Below are positions 9,790-21,486 of a DNA stretch of 64,000 nucleotides, piece by piece. The stretch's first letter is position 1; each line of letters opens with the position of its first letter. Source of the DNA: Auanema rhodensis. Lineage: Eukaryota; Nematoda; Chromadorea; Rhabditida; Rhabditidae. The notes under the pieces were generated by a model. That model was not told the origin of the DNA. It worked only from the letters and a program-made list of their open reading frames with translations, and made no database searches. The translations under genes were made by a program, and so were the position numbers. The DNA is taken from contig OZ059899.1 of NCBI GenBank assembly GCA_964057225.1, forward strand, positions 10,664,001 through 10,728,000, in the 5' to 3' direction.

Positions 9790-9922
9790 CTACCACGGTA
9801 CGCTATGAAAGAATCAAGGATTAACTACATCGGAGGATCACGACTACCTTTCATACCTCTCTTCATTCACAATCAGATCTTTACTGCTTTATGGGACACA
9901 GGAGCTTCTATATCATATATCT
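9790..9922 (+). pseudogene. Retroviral-type aspartic protease, first part only
   Basis: In frame with the Env-like membrane span, LPFIPLFIHNQIFTALW leads into DTGAS at 9895-9909, the catalytic motif of retropepsins, and then ISYI. After about 9922 the frame enters satellite sequence and stops at 9957. The flap and ILG motif are missing. Its place directly after the Env tail is what shows the unusual gene order. Confidence 0.65.
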
Positions 9923-12900
9923 CTCCTTTTTTTATATCAAACGGGAGTTTTATGTAATTGTAGAGAAATCAAGATCAGTCTGTTCTGTTCGAGTACTGTA
10001 AGACAGAAAGTTTCAATCTAATAGGCTCTTTATCAATGTTAATGTATAAGTTTAAATTGGATATCTAACAATCTTTTTCATTTTATTTCTTTTTGTTTGT
10101 TCTAAAGTAGGAAAAACTAGTTCTTTTCTTTCTAATTTCCATTCCAAATGTATTCGAATTCCAGGAAAATATATAAGGCCTTGTTCAACTAAGATTTCAG
10201 AAACTCTTATGAAAAAAAACTAAGACAATTGTGATGAGAGAAATTAAGAGAAAACCTATGGAGCTGACATTACATTTTTCGACAATATCACTAGATTCGA
10301 TATCATTGATATCCTGGAAACGTTATTCCTCTCCTTTTTTTATATCAAACGAGAGTTTTATGTAATCGTAGAGAAATCAGGATCAGTCTGTTCTGTTGAA
10401 GAACTGTAAGACAGAAAATTTCAATCTAATAGGCTTTTTATCAATGTTTATGTATAAGTTAAAATTGGATATCTAACAATCTTTTCATTTTATTCCTTAT
10501 TGTTTGTTTTAAAGTAGGAAAAATTTGTTTTTTTTTCTTTCTAACTTTCATCCAAAATGCTTTCGAATTCCAGGAAAATATATAAGGCCTTGGTCAACTA
10601 AGATTTCAGAAACTCTTATGAAAAAAAACTAAGACAATTGTGATGAGAGAAATTAAGAGAAAACCTATGGAGCTGACATTACATTTTTCGACAATATCAC
10701 TAGATCCGATATCATTGATATCCTGGAAACGTTATTCCTTTCCTTTTTTTATATCAAACGGGAGTTTTATGTAATTGTAGAGAAATCAAGATCAGTCTGT
10801 TCTGTTCGAGTACTGTAAGACAGAAAGTTTCAATCTAATAGGCTCTTTATCAATGTTATGTTTAAGTATAAGTTTAAATTGGATATCTAACAATCTTTTC
10901 ATTTTATTCCTTATTGTTTGTTTTAAAGTAGGAAAAAATTGTTTTTTTTTCTTTCTAATTTCCATTCCAAATGCTTTCGAATTCCAGGAAAATATATAAA
11001 GCCTTGTTCAACTAAGATTTCAGAAACTCTTATGAGAAAAAAAACTAAGACAATTGTGATGAGAGAAATTAAGAGAAAAACTATGGAACTGACTTTACAT
11101 TTTTCGACAATATCACTAGATTCGATATCATTGATATCCTGGTAACGTTATTCCTCTCCTTTTTTTATATCAAACGAGAGTTTTAAGTAATCGTAGAGAA
11201 ATCAGGATCAGTCTGTTCTGTTGAAGAACTGTAAGACAGAAAATTTCAATCTAATAGGCTTTTTATCAATGTTAATGTATAAGTTAAAATTGGATATCTA
11301 ACAATCTTTTCATTTTATTCCTTATTGTTTGTTTTAAAGTAGGAAAAAATTGTTTTTTTTTCTTTCTAATTTTCATCCAAAATGCTTTCGAATTCCAGGA
11401 AAATATATAAGACCTTGGTCAACTAAGATTTCAGAAACTCTTATGAAAAAAAACTAAGACAATTGTGATGAGAGAAATTAAGAGAAAACCTATGGAGCTG
11501 ACATTACATTTTTCGACAATATCACTAGATCCGATATCATTGATATCCTGGAAACGTTATTCCTCTCCTTTTTTTATATCAAACGGGAGTTTTATGTAAT
11601 TGTAGAGAAATCAAGATCAGTCTGTTCTGTTCGAGTACTGTAAGACAGAAAGTTTCAATCTAATAGGCTTTTTATCAATGTTATGTTTAGGTATAAGTTT
11701 AAATTGGATATCTAACAATCTTTTTCATTTTATTTCTTTTTGTTTGTTTCATAGTAGGAAAAACTAGTTCTTTTCTTTCTAATTTCCATCTAAAATACTT
11801 TCGAATTCCAGGAAAATATATAAGGACTTGTTCAACTAAGATTTCAGAAACTCTTATGAGAAAAAAAACTAAGACAATTGTGATGAGAGAAATTAAGAGA
11901 AAACCTATAGAGCTGACATTACATTTTTCGACAATATCACTAGATTCGATATCATTGATATCCTGGAAACGTTATTCCTCTCCTTTTTTTATATCAAACG
12001 AGAGTTTTATGTAATCGTAGAGAAATCAGGATCAGTCTGTTCTGTTGAAGAACTGTAAGACAGAAAATTTCAATCTAATAGGCTTTTTATCAATGTTAAT
12101 GTATAAGTTAAAATTGGATATCTAACAATCTTTTCATTTTATTCCTTATTGTTTGTTTTAAAGTAGGAAAAAATTGTTTTTTTTTTCTTTCTAATTTTCA
12201 TCCAAAATGCTTTCGAATTCCAGGAAAATATATAAGGCCTTGGTCAACTAAGATTTCAGAAACTCTTATGAAAAAAAACTAAGACAATTGTGATGAGAGA
12301 AATTAAGAGAAAACCTATGGAGCTGACATTACATTTTTCGACAATATCACTAGATCCGATATCATTGATATCCTGGAAACGTTATTCCTCTCCTTTTTTT
12401 ATATCAAACGGGAGTTTTATGTACTTGTAGAGAAATCAAGATCAGTCTGTTCTGTTCGAGTACTGTAAGACAGAAAGTTTCAATCTAATAGGCTCTTTAT
12501 CAATGTTAATGTATAAGTTTAAATTGGATATCTAACAATCTTTTTCATTTTATTTCTTTGTGTTTGTTTTAAAGTAGGAAAAAATTGTTTTTTTTTTTCT
12601 TTCTAATTTTCATCCAAAATGCTTTCGAATTCCAGGAAAATATATAAGGCCTTGTTCAACTAAGATTTCAGAAACTCTTATGAAAAAAACTAAGACAATT
12701 GTGATGAGAGAAATTAAGAGAAAACCTATGGAGCTGACATTACATTTTTCGACAATATCACTAGATTCGATATCATTGATATCCTGGAAACGTTATTCCT
12801 CTCCTTTTTTTATATCAAACGAGAGTTTTATGTAATCGTAGAGAAATCAGGATCAGTCTGTTCTGTTGAAGAACTGTAAGACAGAAAATTTCAATCTAAT

Positions 12901-13663
12901 AGGCTTTTTATCAATGTTTATGTATAAGTTAAAATTGGATATCTAACAATCTTTTCATTTTATTCCTTATTGTTTGTTTTAAAGTAGGAAAAATTTGTTT
13001 TTTTTTCTTTCTAACTTTCATCCAAAATGCTTTCGAATTCCAGGAAAATATATAAGGCCTTGGTCAACTAAGATTTCAGAAACTCTTATGAAAAAAAACT
13101 AAGACAATTGTGATGAGAGAAATTAAGAGAAAACCTATGGAGCTGACATTACATTTTTCGACAATATCACTAGATCCGATATCATTGATATCCTGGAAAC
13201 GTTATTCCTCTCCTTTTTTTATATCAAACGGGAGTTTTATGTAATTGTAGAGAAATCAAGATCAGTCTGTTCTTTTGGAGTACTGTAAGACAGAAACTTT
13301 CAATCTAATAGGCTTTTTATCAAAGTAAATGAATAAGTTTAAATTGGATATCTAACAATCTTTTTCATTTTATTTCTTATTGTTTGTTTCCAAGTATTAA
13401 AAACTAGTTCTTTTCTTTCTAATTTCCATCCAAAATGCTTTCGAATTCCAGGAAAATATATAAGGCCTTGGTCAACTAAGATTTCAGAAACTCTTATGAA
13501 AAAAACTAAGACAATTGTGATGAGAGAAATTAAGAGAAAACCTATGGAGCTGACATTACATTTTTCGACAATATCACTAGATCCGATATCATTGATATCC
13601 TGGAAACGTTATTCCTCTCCTTTTTTTATATCAAACGGGAGTTTTATGTAATTGTAGAGAAAT
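9923..13663 (+). repeat. Satellite, form A (about 409 bp), nine monomers
   Basis: The landmark ATCAGTCTGTTCT recurs at 9974, 10382, 10791, 11207, 11616, 12031, 12441, 12852 and 13261, spacing 408-416 bp. Alternate monomers share variants (AATTGTAGAGAAATCAAG versus AATCGTAGAGAAATCAGG), which gives a dimer rhythm of about 825 bp. The monomers have no tRNA, but each keeps AAGGCCTTG(T/G)TCAACTAAG, which contains the tRNA's terminal GGCC and flank. Small reading frames here are unrelated to genes. The block ends in a shortened monomer near 13.66 kb, where form B begins. Confidence 0.92.
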
Positions 13664-13938
13664 CTATTGAAGTTAATGTATGAGTTAAAATTGGATATCT
13701 AACACTCTTTTTTATTTTTTTTCTTATTGTTTTTTTTAAAATAGGAAAAACTAGTTCTTTTTTTTCTAATTTCAATCTGAAATGCTTTCGAATTTCAGAA
13801 AAATATATATGTTGACAACAAAGAAACTGCTCAAAACACGTTTTGTTCAACTGTGTAATTCTTATGACACAATGCAAAAAAAATCATGGAACAAATAAAT
13901 TCGATTTTTATGAATGACAAGTGAAATGAAAAAAATGA

Positions 13939-14011
13939 CGACCACGGCAAGATACGACCCTTCAATTTTCTGCTCCGTAAGCAGACGCGTTATCCATTGC
14001 GCCACGCGGCC
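13939..14011 (-). tRNA. tRNA-Arg(ACG)-like copy 1, T-arm degenerate
   Basis: A 73-nt cloverleaf with anticodon loop TTACGGA (ACG). The T arm reads GAAGG-GTCGTAT-CTTGC, so the B box is lost (class III). It is followed by a T tract. Confidence 0.6.
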
Positions 14012-14544
14012 TTGTTTAAGTAAGATTTCAGAAACTCTTATGAGAGAAAAAACTAAGACGATTGTGATAAGAGAAATTAACAGAAAAACTATGAAGCCGA
14101 CATTGCATTTTTCTACATTATCAGTAGATCTCAAATCATTGATATCCCGGAAACGTTATTTCTATCCCTTTTTTATATCAAACGGGAGTTCTATGTGATC
14201 GTAGAAATGAGGATCAGTCTGTTCTGTTGGAGAACTGTAAGACAGAAATTTTCAATCTAATAGGTTTTTTTATTGAAGTTAATGTATAAGTTATAATTGG
14301 ATATCTAACACTCTTTTTTATTTTTTTCTTATTGTTTTTTTTAAAATAGGAAAAACTAGTTCTTTTTTCTCTAATTTCAATCTGAAATGCTTTCGAATTT
14401 CAGAAAAATATATATGTTGACAACAAAGAAACTGCTCAAAACACGTTTTGTTCAACTGTGTAATTCTTATGACACAATGCAAAATAATCATGGAAAAGAT
14501 AAATAAGATTTTTATGAATGACAAGTGGAATGAAAAAAAAATGA

Positions 14545-14617
14545 CGACCACGGCAGGATTTGACCCTACAATTTTCTGCTCCGTAGGCAGACGCGTTATC
14601 CATTGCGCCACGCGGCC
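14545..14617 (-). tRNA. tRNA-Arg(ACG)-like copy 2
   Basis: Acceptor GGCCGCG pairs with CGTGGTC, the D arm has the conserved AATGGATAA, and the anticodon loop is CTACGGA. The B box is GGGTCAAATCC, two changes from consensus (class II). A T9 tract follows the 3' end. Confidence 0.68.
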
Positions 14618-15151
14618 TTGTTCAAGTAAGATTTCAGAAACTTTTATGATAGAAAAAACTTAGACGATTGTGATGAGAGAAATTAACAGGAAAACTATGA
14701 AGCTGACATTACATTTTTCTACATTATCAGTAGATCTCAAATCATTGATATCCTGGAAACGTTATTTCTATCCCTTTTTTATATGAAACGGGAGTTCTAT
14801 GTGATCGTAGAAATGAGGATCAGTCTGTTCTGTTGGAGAACTGTGAGACAGAAAATTTCAATCTAATAGGTTATTTTATCAAAGTTAATGTATAAGTTGA
14901 AATTGGATATCTAACACTCTTTTTTATTTTATTTCTCATTGTTTGTTTTAAAATAGGAAAAACTAGTTCTTTTTTTTTCTAATTTCAATCTGAAATGCTT
15001 TCGAATTTCAGAAAAATATATATGTTGACAACAAAGAAACTGCTCAAAACACGTTTTGTTCAACTGTGTAATTCTTATGACACAATGCAAAATAATCATG
15101 GAAAAGATAAATAAGATTTTTATGAATGACAAGTGAAATGAAAAAAAATGA

Positions 15152-15224
15152 CGACCACGGCAGGATTTGACCCTACAATTTTCTGCTCCGTAGGCAGACG
15201 CGTTATCCATTGCGCCACGCGGCC
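15152..15224 (-). tRNA. tRNA-Arg(ACG)-like copy 3
   Basis: Same class II structure as the copy at 14545, with B box GGGTCAAATCC. A T8 tract follows. Confidence 0.68.
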
Positions 15225-15757
15225 TTGTTCAACTAAGGTTTCAGAAACTCTTATGAGAAAAAAAACTAAGACAATTGTGATGAGAGCAGTTAAGAGAAAA
15301 ACTATGAAGCTGACATTACATTTTTCTACATTATCAGTAGATCTCAAATCATTGATATCCTGGAAACGTTATTTCTATCCCTTTTTTATATGAAACGGGA
15401 GTTTTATGTGATCGTAGAAATGAGGATCAGTCTGTTCTGTTGGAGAACTGTAAGACAGAAATTTTCAATCTAATAGGTTTTTTTATTAAAGTTAATGTAT
15501 AAGTTAAAATTGGATATCTAACACTCATTTTTATTTTTTTTCTTATTGTTTCTTTCAAAATAGGAAAAACTAGTTCTTTTTTTTCTAATTTCAATCTGAA
15601 ATGCTTTCGAATTTCAGAAAAATATATATGTTGACAACAAAGAAACTGCTCAAAACACGTTTTGTTCAACTGTGTAATTCTTATGACACAATGCAAAATA
15701 ATCATGGAAAAGATAAATAAGATTTTTATGAATGACAAGTGAAATGAAAAAAAATGA

Positions 15758-15830
15758 CGACCACGGCAGGATTCGAACCTACAATCTTCTGCTCCGTAGG
15801 CAGACGCGTTATCCATTGCGCCACGCGGCT
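15758..15830 (-). tRNA. tRNA-Arg(ACG) copy 4, canonical B box
   Basis: The B box is the perfect GGTTCGAATCC and the anticodon arm TCTGC-CTACGGA-GCAGA is perfect (class I). The first base is A, giving an A1-C72 mismatch; the other acceptor pairs hold. It is followed by TCA and T8. With the next copy it is the most gene-like of the set. Confidence 0.8.
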
Positions 15831-16363
15831 TTGTTCAAGTAAGATTTCAGAAACTCTTATGATAGAAAAAACTAAGACGATTGTGATGAGAGAAATTACC
15901 AGAAAAACTATGAAGCTGACATTACATTTTTCTACATTATCAGTAGATCTCAAATCATTGATATCCTGGAAACGTTATTCCTCTTCTTTTTTCATATCAA
16001 ACGGGAGTTTTATGTGATCGTAGAAATGAGGATCAGTCTGTTCTGTTGGAGAACTGTAAGACAGAAATTTTCAATCTAATAGGTTATTTTATCAAAGTTA
16101 ATGTATAAGTTGAAATTGGATATCTAACACTCTTTTTTATTTTATTTCTCGTTGTTTGTTTAAGAATAGGAAAAACTAGTTCTTTTTTTTCTAATTTCAA
16201 TCTGAAATGCTTTCGAATTTCAGAAAAATATATATGATGACAACAAAGAAACTGCTCAAAACACGTTTTGTTCAACTGTGTAATTCTTATGACACAATGC
16301 AAAATAATCATGGAAAAGATAAATAAGATTTTTATGAATGACAAGTGAAATGAAAAAAAATGA

Positions 16364-16436
16364 CGACCACGGCAGGATTCGAACCTACAATCTTCTGCTC
16401 CGTAGGCAGACGCGTTATCCATTGCGCCACGCGGCT
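16364..16436 (-). tRNA. tRNA-Arg(ACG) copy 5, canonical B box
   Basis: Same as the copy at 15758: class I, GGTTCGAATCC B box, A1-C72 mismatch, T8 tract after the 3' end. Confidence 0.8.
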
Positions 16437-16838
16437 TTGTTCAAGTAAGATTTCAGAAACTCTTATGATAGAAAAAACTAAGACGATTGTGATGAGAGAA
16501 ATTAACAGAAAAAGTATGAAGCTGACATTACATTTTTCTACATTATCAGTAGATCTCAAATCATTGATATCCTGGAAACGTTATTTCTATCCCTTTTTTA
16601 TATCAAACGGGAGTTTTATGTGATCGTAGAAATGAGGATCAGTCTGTTCTGTTGGAGAACTGTAAGACAGAAATTTTCAATATAATAGGTTATTCTATCA
16701 AAGTTAATGTATAAGTTGAAATTGGATTCTAACACTCTTTTTTATTTTATTTCTCATTGTTTGTTTTAGAATAGGAAAAACTAGTTCTTTTTTTTTCTAA
16801 TTTCAATCTGAAATGCTTTCGAATTTCAGAAAAATATA

Positions 16839-17517
16839 CAGTCATGTGTAAAAGAAAAAGGGCAAGATTTAGAAAATATTAGAATCTGGAGCTCAGACTA
16901 CAATTTAGGAATCTGAAAAAAATCGATAATGGCTAGGAATTATGTTGCTAAAAAATGGAGCTGAATTCATTTTTTAAAACTAACTTTGAAATGTATTATT
17001 TTGGAAATTAAAATGATTCAGCTTCATTTTTAATATGCAAATTTAGATGGTTCAAGGCAGAAGATACAGCAACGAGATGAGGGAGACAGTCCTCAGGCTC
17101 GAAGACGAAGGGTTTGCAACCCGAAAAATTGCTGCTTTTACGGCTATCTCGAAGAGCTGCGTTCAAGCCATCATCAAGGATCACAGCCAAGGAGTAGCAA
17201 TGATAAAGCGGAATAGATTCATCTTCCAGCAGGACAACGACCTAAAGCACACTGCTCATTCAACTAAACAGTGGTTTCAGCAGAATAGGGTCACTCTCTT
17301 ACCCTGGCCTAGTCAATCGCCCGATCTGAATCCGATCGAACATCTATGGAGAGATTTGGGAAGAAGGGCGGCTCAATTTCCGTCATCGAACAAGGACGAG
17401 AAGTTCAGATGCCTAAGAATCCTCTGGCGAGAAACTTCTCCGGGTATTTTGAAGAAGCTCGTCAATTCGATGAATAGAAGGCTCAAAGCTGTGATTGATA
17501 ATTTCGGGTATTATTAA
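16839..17517 (+). mobile_element. Tc1-family element, internally deleted and lacking its right end
   Basis: The left terminus CAGTCATGTGTAAAAG starts right after the TA at 16837-16838, in the satellite's AAATATATA stretch, as expected of Tc1 insertion. The transposase remnant begins at 17047 and runs to 17517. There is no right terminal repeat; the next base is satellite in the opposite orientation. The element therefore marks the polarity switch of the array. Confidence 0.8.
17047..17517 (+). pseudogene. Tc1 transposase with internal deletion
   Basis: The N-terminal paired-like helix-turn-helix is present (SNEMRETVLRLEDEGFATRKIA, then SKSCVQAIIKDHS). It jumps directly to the C-terminal catalytic part: FIFQQDNDLKH (second Asp of the DDE triad) and WPSQSPDLNPIEHLW (third acidic residue, Asp to Glu spacing of the D34E type). 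About 100 or more residues, with the first catalytic Asp and the second DNA-binding helix set, are missing. The length is 156 codons against about 340. It is inactive but could still bind ends. Confidence 0.85.
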
Positions 17518-17773
17518 AAACCTATTAGATTGAAAATTTCTGTCTTACAGTTCTTCAACAGAACAGACTGATCCTCATTTCTACGATCACATAAAACTCC
17601 CGTTTGATATAAAAAAGGGATAGAAATAACGTTTCCAGGATATCAATGATTTGAGATCTACTGATAATGTAGAAAAATGTAATGTCAGCTTCATAGTTTT
17701 CCTGTTAATTTCTCTCATCACAATCGTCTAAGTTTTTTCTATCATAAAAGTTTCTGAAATCTTACTTGAACAA

Positions 17774-17846
17774 GGCCGCGTGGCGCAATGGATAACGCGT
17801 CTGCCTACGGAGCAGAAAATTGTAGGGTCAAATCCTGCCGTGGTCG
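17774..17846 (+). tRNA. tRNA-Arg(ACG)-like copy 6
   Basis: Class II: good acceptor, D and anticodon arms, B box GGGTCAAATCC, then TCA and T9. Confidence 0.68.
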
Positions 17847-18380
17847 TCATTTTTTTTTCATTCCACTTGTCATTCATAAAAATCTTATTTATCTTTTCCA
17901 TGATTATTTTGCATTGTGTCATAAGAATTACACAGTTGAACAAAACGTGTTTTGAGCAGTTTCTTTGTTGTCAACATATATATTTTTCTGAAATTCGAAA
18001 GCATTTCAGATTGAAATTAGAAAAAAAAGAACTACTTTTTCCTATTTTAAAAAAAACAATAAGAAAAAAAATAAAAAAGAGTGTTAGATATCCAATTTTA
18101 ACTTATACATTAACTTCAATAAAAAAACCTATTAGATTGAAAATTTCTGTCTTACAGTTCTCCAACAGAACAGACTGATCCTCATTTCTACGATCACATA
18201 AAACTCCCGTTTGATATAAAAAAGGGATAGAAATAACGTTTCCAGGAAATCAATGATTTGAGATCTACTGATAATGTAGAAAAATGTAATGTCAGCTTCA
18301 TAGTTTTTCTGTTGATTTCTCTCATCACAATCGTCTTAGTTTTTTCTATCATAAGAGTTTCTGAAATCTTACTTGAACAA

Positions 18381-18453
18381 GGCCGCGTGGCGCAATGGAC
18401 AACGCGTCTGCCTACGGGGCAGAAAATTGTAGGGTCAGATCCTGCCGTGGTCG
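18381..18453 (+). tRNA. tRNA-Arg(ACG)-like copy 7
   Basis: D loop GGACAA instead of GGATAA, anticodon loop CTACGGG, T loop GTCAGAT. It is a class II derivative, and it is followed by a T tract. Confidence 0.62.
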
Positions 18454-18986
18454 TCATTTTTTTTCATTTCACTTGTCATTCATAAAAATCTTATTTATCT
18501 TTTCCATGATTATTTTGCATTGTGTCATAAGAATTACACAGTTGAACAAAACGTGTTTTGAGCAGTTTCTTTGTTGTCAACATATATATTTTTCTGAAAT
18601 TCGAAAGCATTTCAGATTGAAATTAGAAAAAAAAGAACTAGTTTTTCCTATTTTGAAAGAAACAATAAGAAAAAAAATAAAAATGAGTGTTAGATATCCA
18701 ATTTTAACTTATACATTAACTTTAATAAAAAAACCTATTAGATTGAAAATTTCTGTCTTACAGTTCTCCAACAGAACAGACTGATCCTCATTTCTACGAT
18801 CACATAGAACTCCCGTTTGATATAAAAAAGGGAAAGAAATAACGTTTCCAGGATATCAATGATTTGAGATCTACTGATAATGTAGAAAAATGTAATGTCA
18901 GCTTCATAGTTTTTCTGGTAATTTCTCTCATCACAATCGTCTTAGTTTTTTCTATCATAAGAGTTTCTGAAATCTTACTTGAACAA

Positions 18987-19059
18987 AGCCGCGTGGCGCA
19001 ATGAATAACGCTTCTGCCTACGGAGCAGAAAATTGTAGGGTCAAATCCTGCCGTGATCG
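18987..19059 (+). tRNA. tRNA-Arg(ACG)-like copy 8
   Basis: Begins with A1. The D loop has GAATAA in place of GGATAA, and CGCT replaces CGCG before the anticodon stem. B box GGGTCAAATCC. Probably a pseudogene. Confidence 0.58.
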
Positions 19060-19593
19060 TCATTTTTTTTTCATTTCACTTGTCATTCATAAAAATCTTA
19101 TTTATCTTTTCCATGATTATTTTGCATTGTGTCATAAGAAATACACAGTTGAACAAAACGTGTTTTGAGCAGTTTCTTTGTTGTCAACATATATATTTTT
19201 CTGAAATTCGAAAGCATTTCAGATTGAAATTAGAAAAAAAAGAACTAGTTTTTCCTATTTTAAAAAAAACAATAAGAAAAAAAATAAAAAAGAGTGTTAG
19301 ATATCCAATTTTAACTTATACATTAACTTCAATAAAAAAACCTATTAGATTGAAAATTTCTGTCTTACAGTTCTCCAACAGAACAGACTGATCCTCATTT
19401 CTACGATCACATAGAACTCCCGTTTCATATAAAAAAGGGATAGAAATAACGTTTCCAGGAAATCAATGATTTGAGATCTACTGATAATGTAGAAAAATGT
19501 AATGTCAGCTTCATAGTTTTTCTGGTAATTTCTTTCATCACAATCGTCTTAGTTTTTTCTATCATAAGAGTTTCTGAAATCTTACTTGAACAA

Positions 19594-19666
19594 AGCCGCG
19601 TGGCGCAATGGATAACGCGTCTGCCTACGGAGCAGAAAATTGTAGGGTCAAATCCTGCCGTGGTCG
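19594..19666 (+). tRNA. tRNA-Arg(ACG)-like copy 9
   Basis: Class II T arm with A1 at the 5' end; the D and anticodon arms are intact. Confidence 0.65.
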
Positions 19667-20199
19667 TCATTTTTTTTCATTTCACTTGTCATTCATAAAA
19701 ATCTTATTTATCTTTTCCATGATTATTTTGCATTGTGTCATAAGAATTACACAGTTGAACAAAACGTGTTTTGAGCAGTTTCTTTGTTGTCAACATATAT
19801 ATTTTTCTGAAATTCGAAAGCATTTCAGATTGAAATTAGAAAAAAAAGAACTACTTTTTCCTATTTTAAAAGAAACAATAAGAAAAAAAATAAAAAAAAG
19901 AGTTAGATATCCAATTTTAACTTATACATTAACTTTAATAAAAAAACCTGTTAGATTGAAAATTTCTGTCTTACAGTTCTCCAACAGAACAGACTGATCC
20001 TCATTTCTACGATCACATAGAACTCCCGTTTCATATAAAAAAGGGATAGAAATAACGTTTCCAGGATATCAATGATTTGAGATCTACTGATAATGTAGAA
20101 AAATGTAATGTCAGCTTCATAGTTTTCCTGTTAATTTCTCTCATCACAATCGTCTAAGTTTTTTCTATCATAAAAGTTTCTGAAATCTTACTTGAACAA

Positions 20200-20272
20200 G
20201 GCCGCGTGGCGCAATGGATAACGCGTCTGCCTACGGAGCAGAAAATTGTAGGGTCAAATCCTGCCGTCGTCG
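20200..20272 (+). tRNA. tRNA-Arg(ACG)-like copy 10
   Basis: Class II. The 3' acceptor strand is CGTCGTC, which adds one acceptor mismatch. Confidence 0.63.
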
Positions 20273-20807
20273 TCATTTTTTTTTCATTTCACTTGTCATT
20301 CATAAAAATCGAATTTATTTTTTCCATGATTTTTTTTGCATTGTGTCATAAGAATTACACAGTTGAACAAAACGTGTTTTGAGCAGTTTCTTTGTTGTCA
20401 ACATATATATTTTTCTGAAATTCGAAAGCATTTCAGATTGAAATTAGAAAAAAAAGAACTACTTTTTCCTATTTTAAAAGAAACAATAAGAAAAAAAATA
20501 AAAAAAAGAGTTAGATATCCAATTTTAACTTATACATTAACTTTAATAAAAAAACCTATTAGATTGAAAATTTCTGTCTTACAGTTCTCCAACAGAACAG
20601 ACTGATCCTCATTTCTACGATCACATAAAACTCCCGTTTGATATAAAAAAGGGATAGAAATAACGTTTCCAGGATATCAATGATTTGAGATCTACTGATA
20701 ATGTAGAAAAATGTAATGTCAGCGTCATAGTTTTTCTGTTGATTTCTCTCATCACAATCGTCTTAGTTTTTTCTATCATAAGAGTTTCTGAAATCTTACT
20801 TGAACAA

Positions 20808-20880
20808 GGCCGCGTGGCGCAATGGACAACGTGTCTGCCTACGGGGCAGAAAATTGTAGGGTCAGATCCTGCCGTGGTCG
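20808..20880 (+). tRNA. tRNA-Arg(ACG)-like copy 11
   Basis: Shares GGACAA, CTACGGG and GTCAGAT with the copy at 18381, and has GTG for GCG after the D loop. The two monomers are clearly recent duplicates. Confidence 0.6.
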
Positions 20881-21413
20881 TCATTTTTTTTCATTTCACT
20901 TGTCATTCATAAAAATCTTATTTATCTTTTCCATGATTATTTTGCATTGTGTCATAAGAATTACACAGTTGAACAAAACGTGTTTTGAGCAGTTTCTTTG
21001 TTGTCAACATATATATTTTTCTGAAATTCGAAAGCATTTCAGATTGAAATTAGAAAAAAAAGAACTAGTTTTTCCTATTTTGAAAGAAACAATAAGAAAA
21101 AAAATAAAAATGAGTGTTAGATATCCAATTTTAACTTATACATTAACTTTAATAAAAAAACCTATTAGATTGAAAATTTCTGTCTTACAGTTCTCCAACA
21201 GAACAGACTGAGCCTCATTTCTACGATCACATAGAACTCCCGTTTGATATAAAAGAGGGATAGAAATAACGTTTCCAGGATATCAATGATTTGAGATCTA
21301 CTGATAATGTAGAAAAATGCAATGTCGGCTTCATAGTTTTTCTGTTAATTTCTCTCATCACAATCGTCTTAGTTTTTTCTCTCATAAGAGTTTCTGAAAT
21401 CTTACTTAAACAA

Positions 21414-21486
21414 GGCCGCGTGGCGCAATGGATAACGCGTCTGCCTACGGAGCAGAAAATTGTAGGGTCAAATCCTGCCGTGGTCG
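21414..21486 (+). tRNA. tRNA-Arg(ACG)-like copy 12
   Basis: Class II with intact acceptor, D and anticodon arms; T9 tract after the 3' end. Confidence 0.68.

Larger units (their letters stand above)
7020..9922 (+). mobile_element. LTR-type retroelement remnant: gag, env-like, start of protease
   Basis: Gag (7213-8118), an Env-like region (8119-9660) and an aspartic-protease start (to 9922) follow in the same direction. No LTR or primer-binding site is seen on the left, where the element abuts the divergent six-exon gene. On the right it is cut within the protease at the first satellite monomer, so reverse transcriptase, RNase H and integrase are missing. The order gag-env-protease is not the usual gag-pol-env. 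The second element at 36558-38839 shows gag followed directly by a related env start. Confidence 0.7.
13664..16838 (+). repeat. Satellite, form B (about 606 bp) with a minus-strand tRNA-Arg, left arm
   Basis: Five tRNA-bearing monomers plus a partial one. The tRNA starts are 606-607 bp apart. Form B equals form A plus about 197 bp inserted between AAAATATAT and the GGCC-TTGTTCAA flank; the extra block begins GTTGACAACAAAGAAACTGC and ends in the tRNA. The arm is broken at 16838 by a Tc1 end inserted at a TA. Confidence 0.92.
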
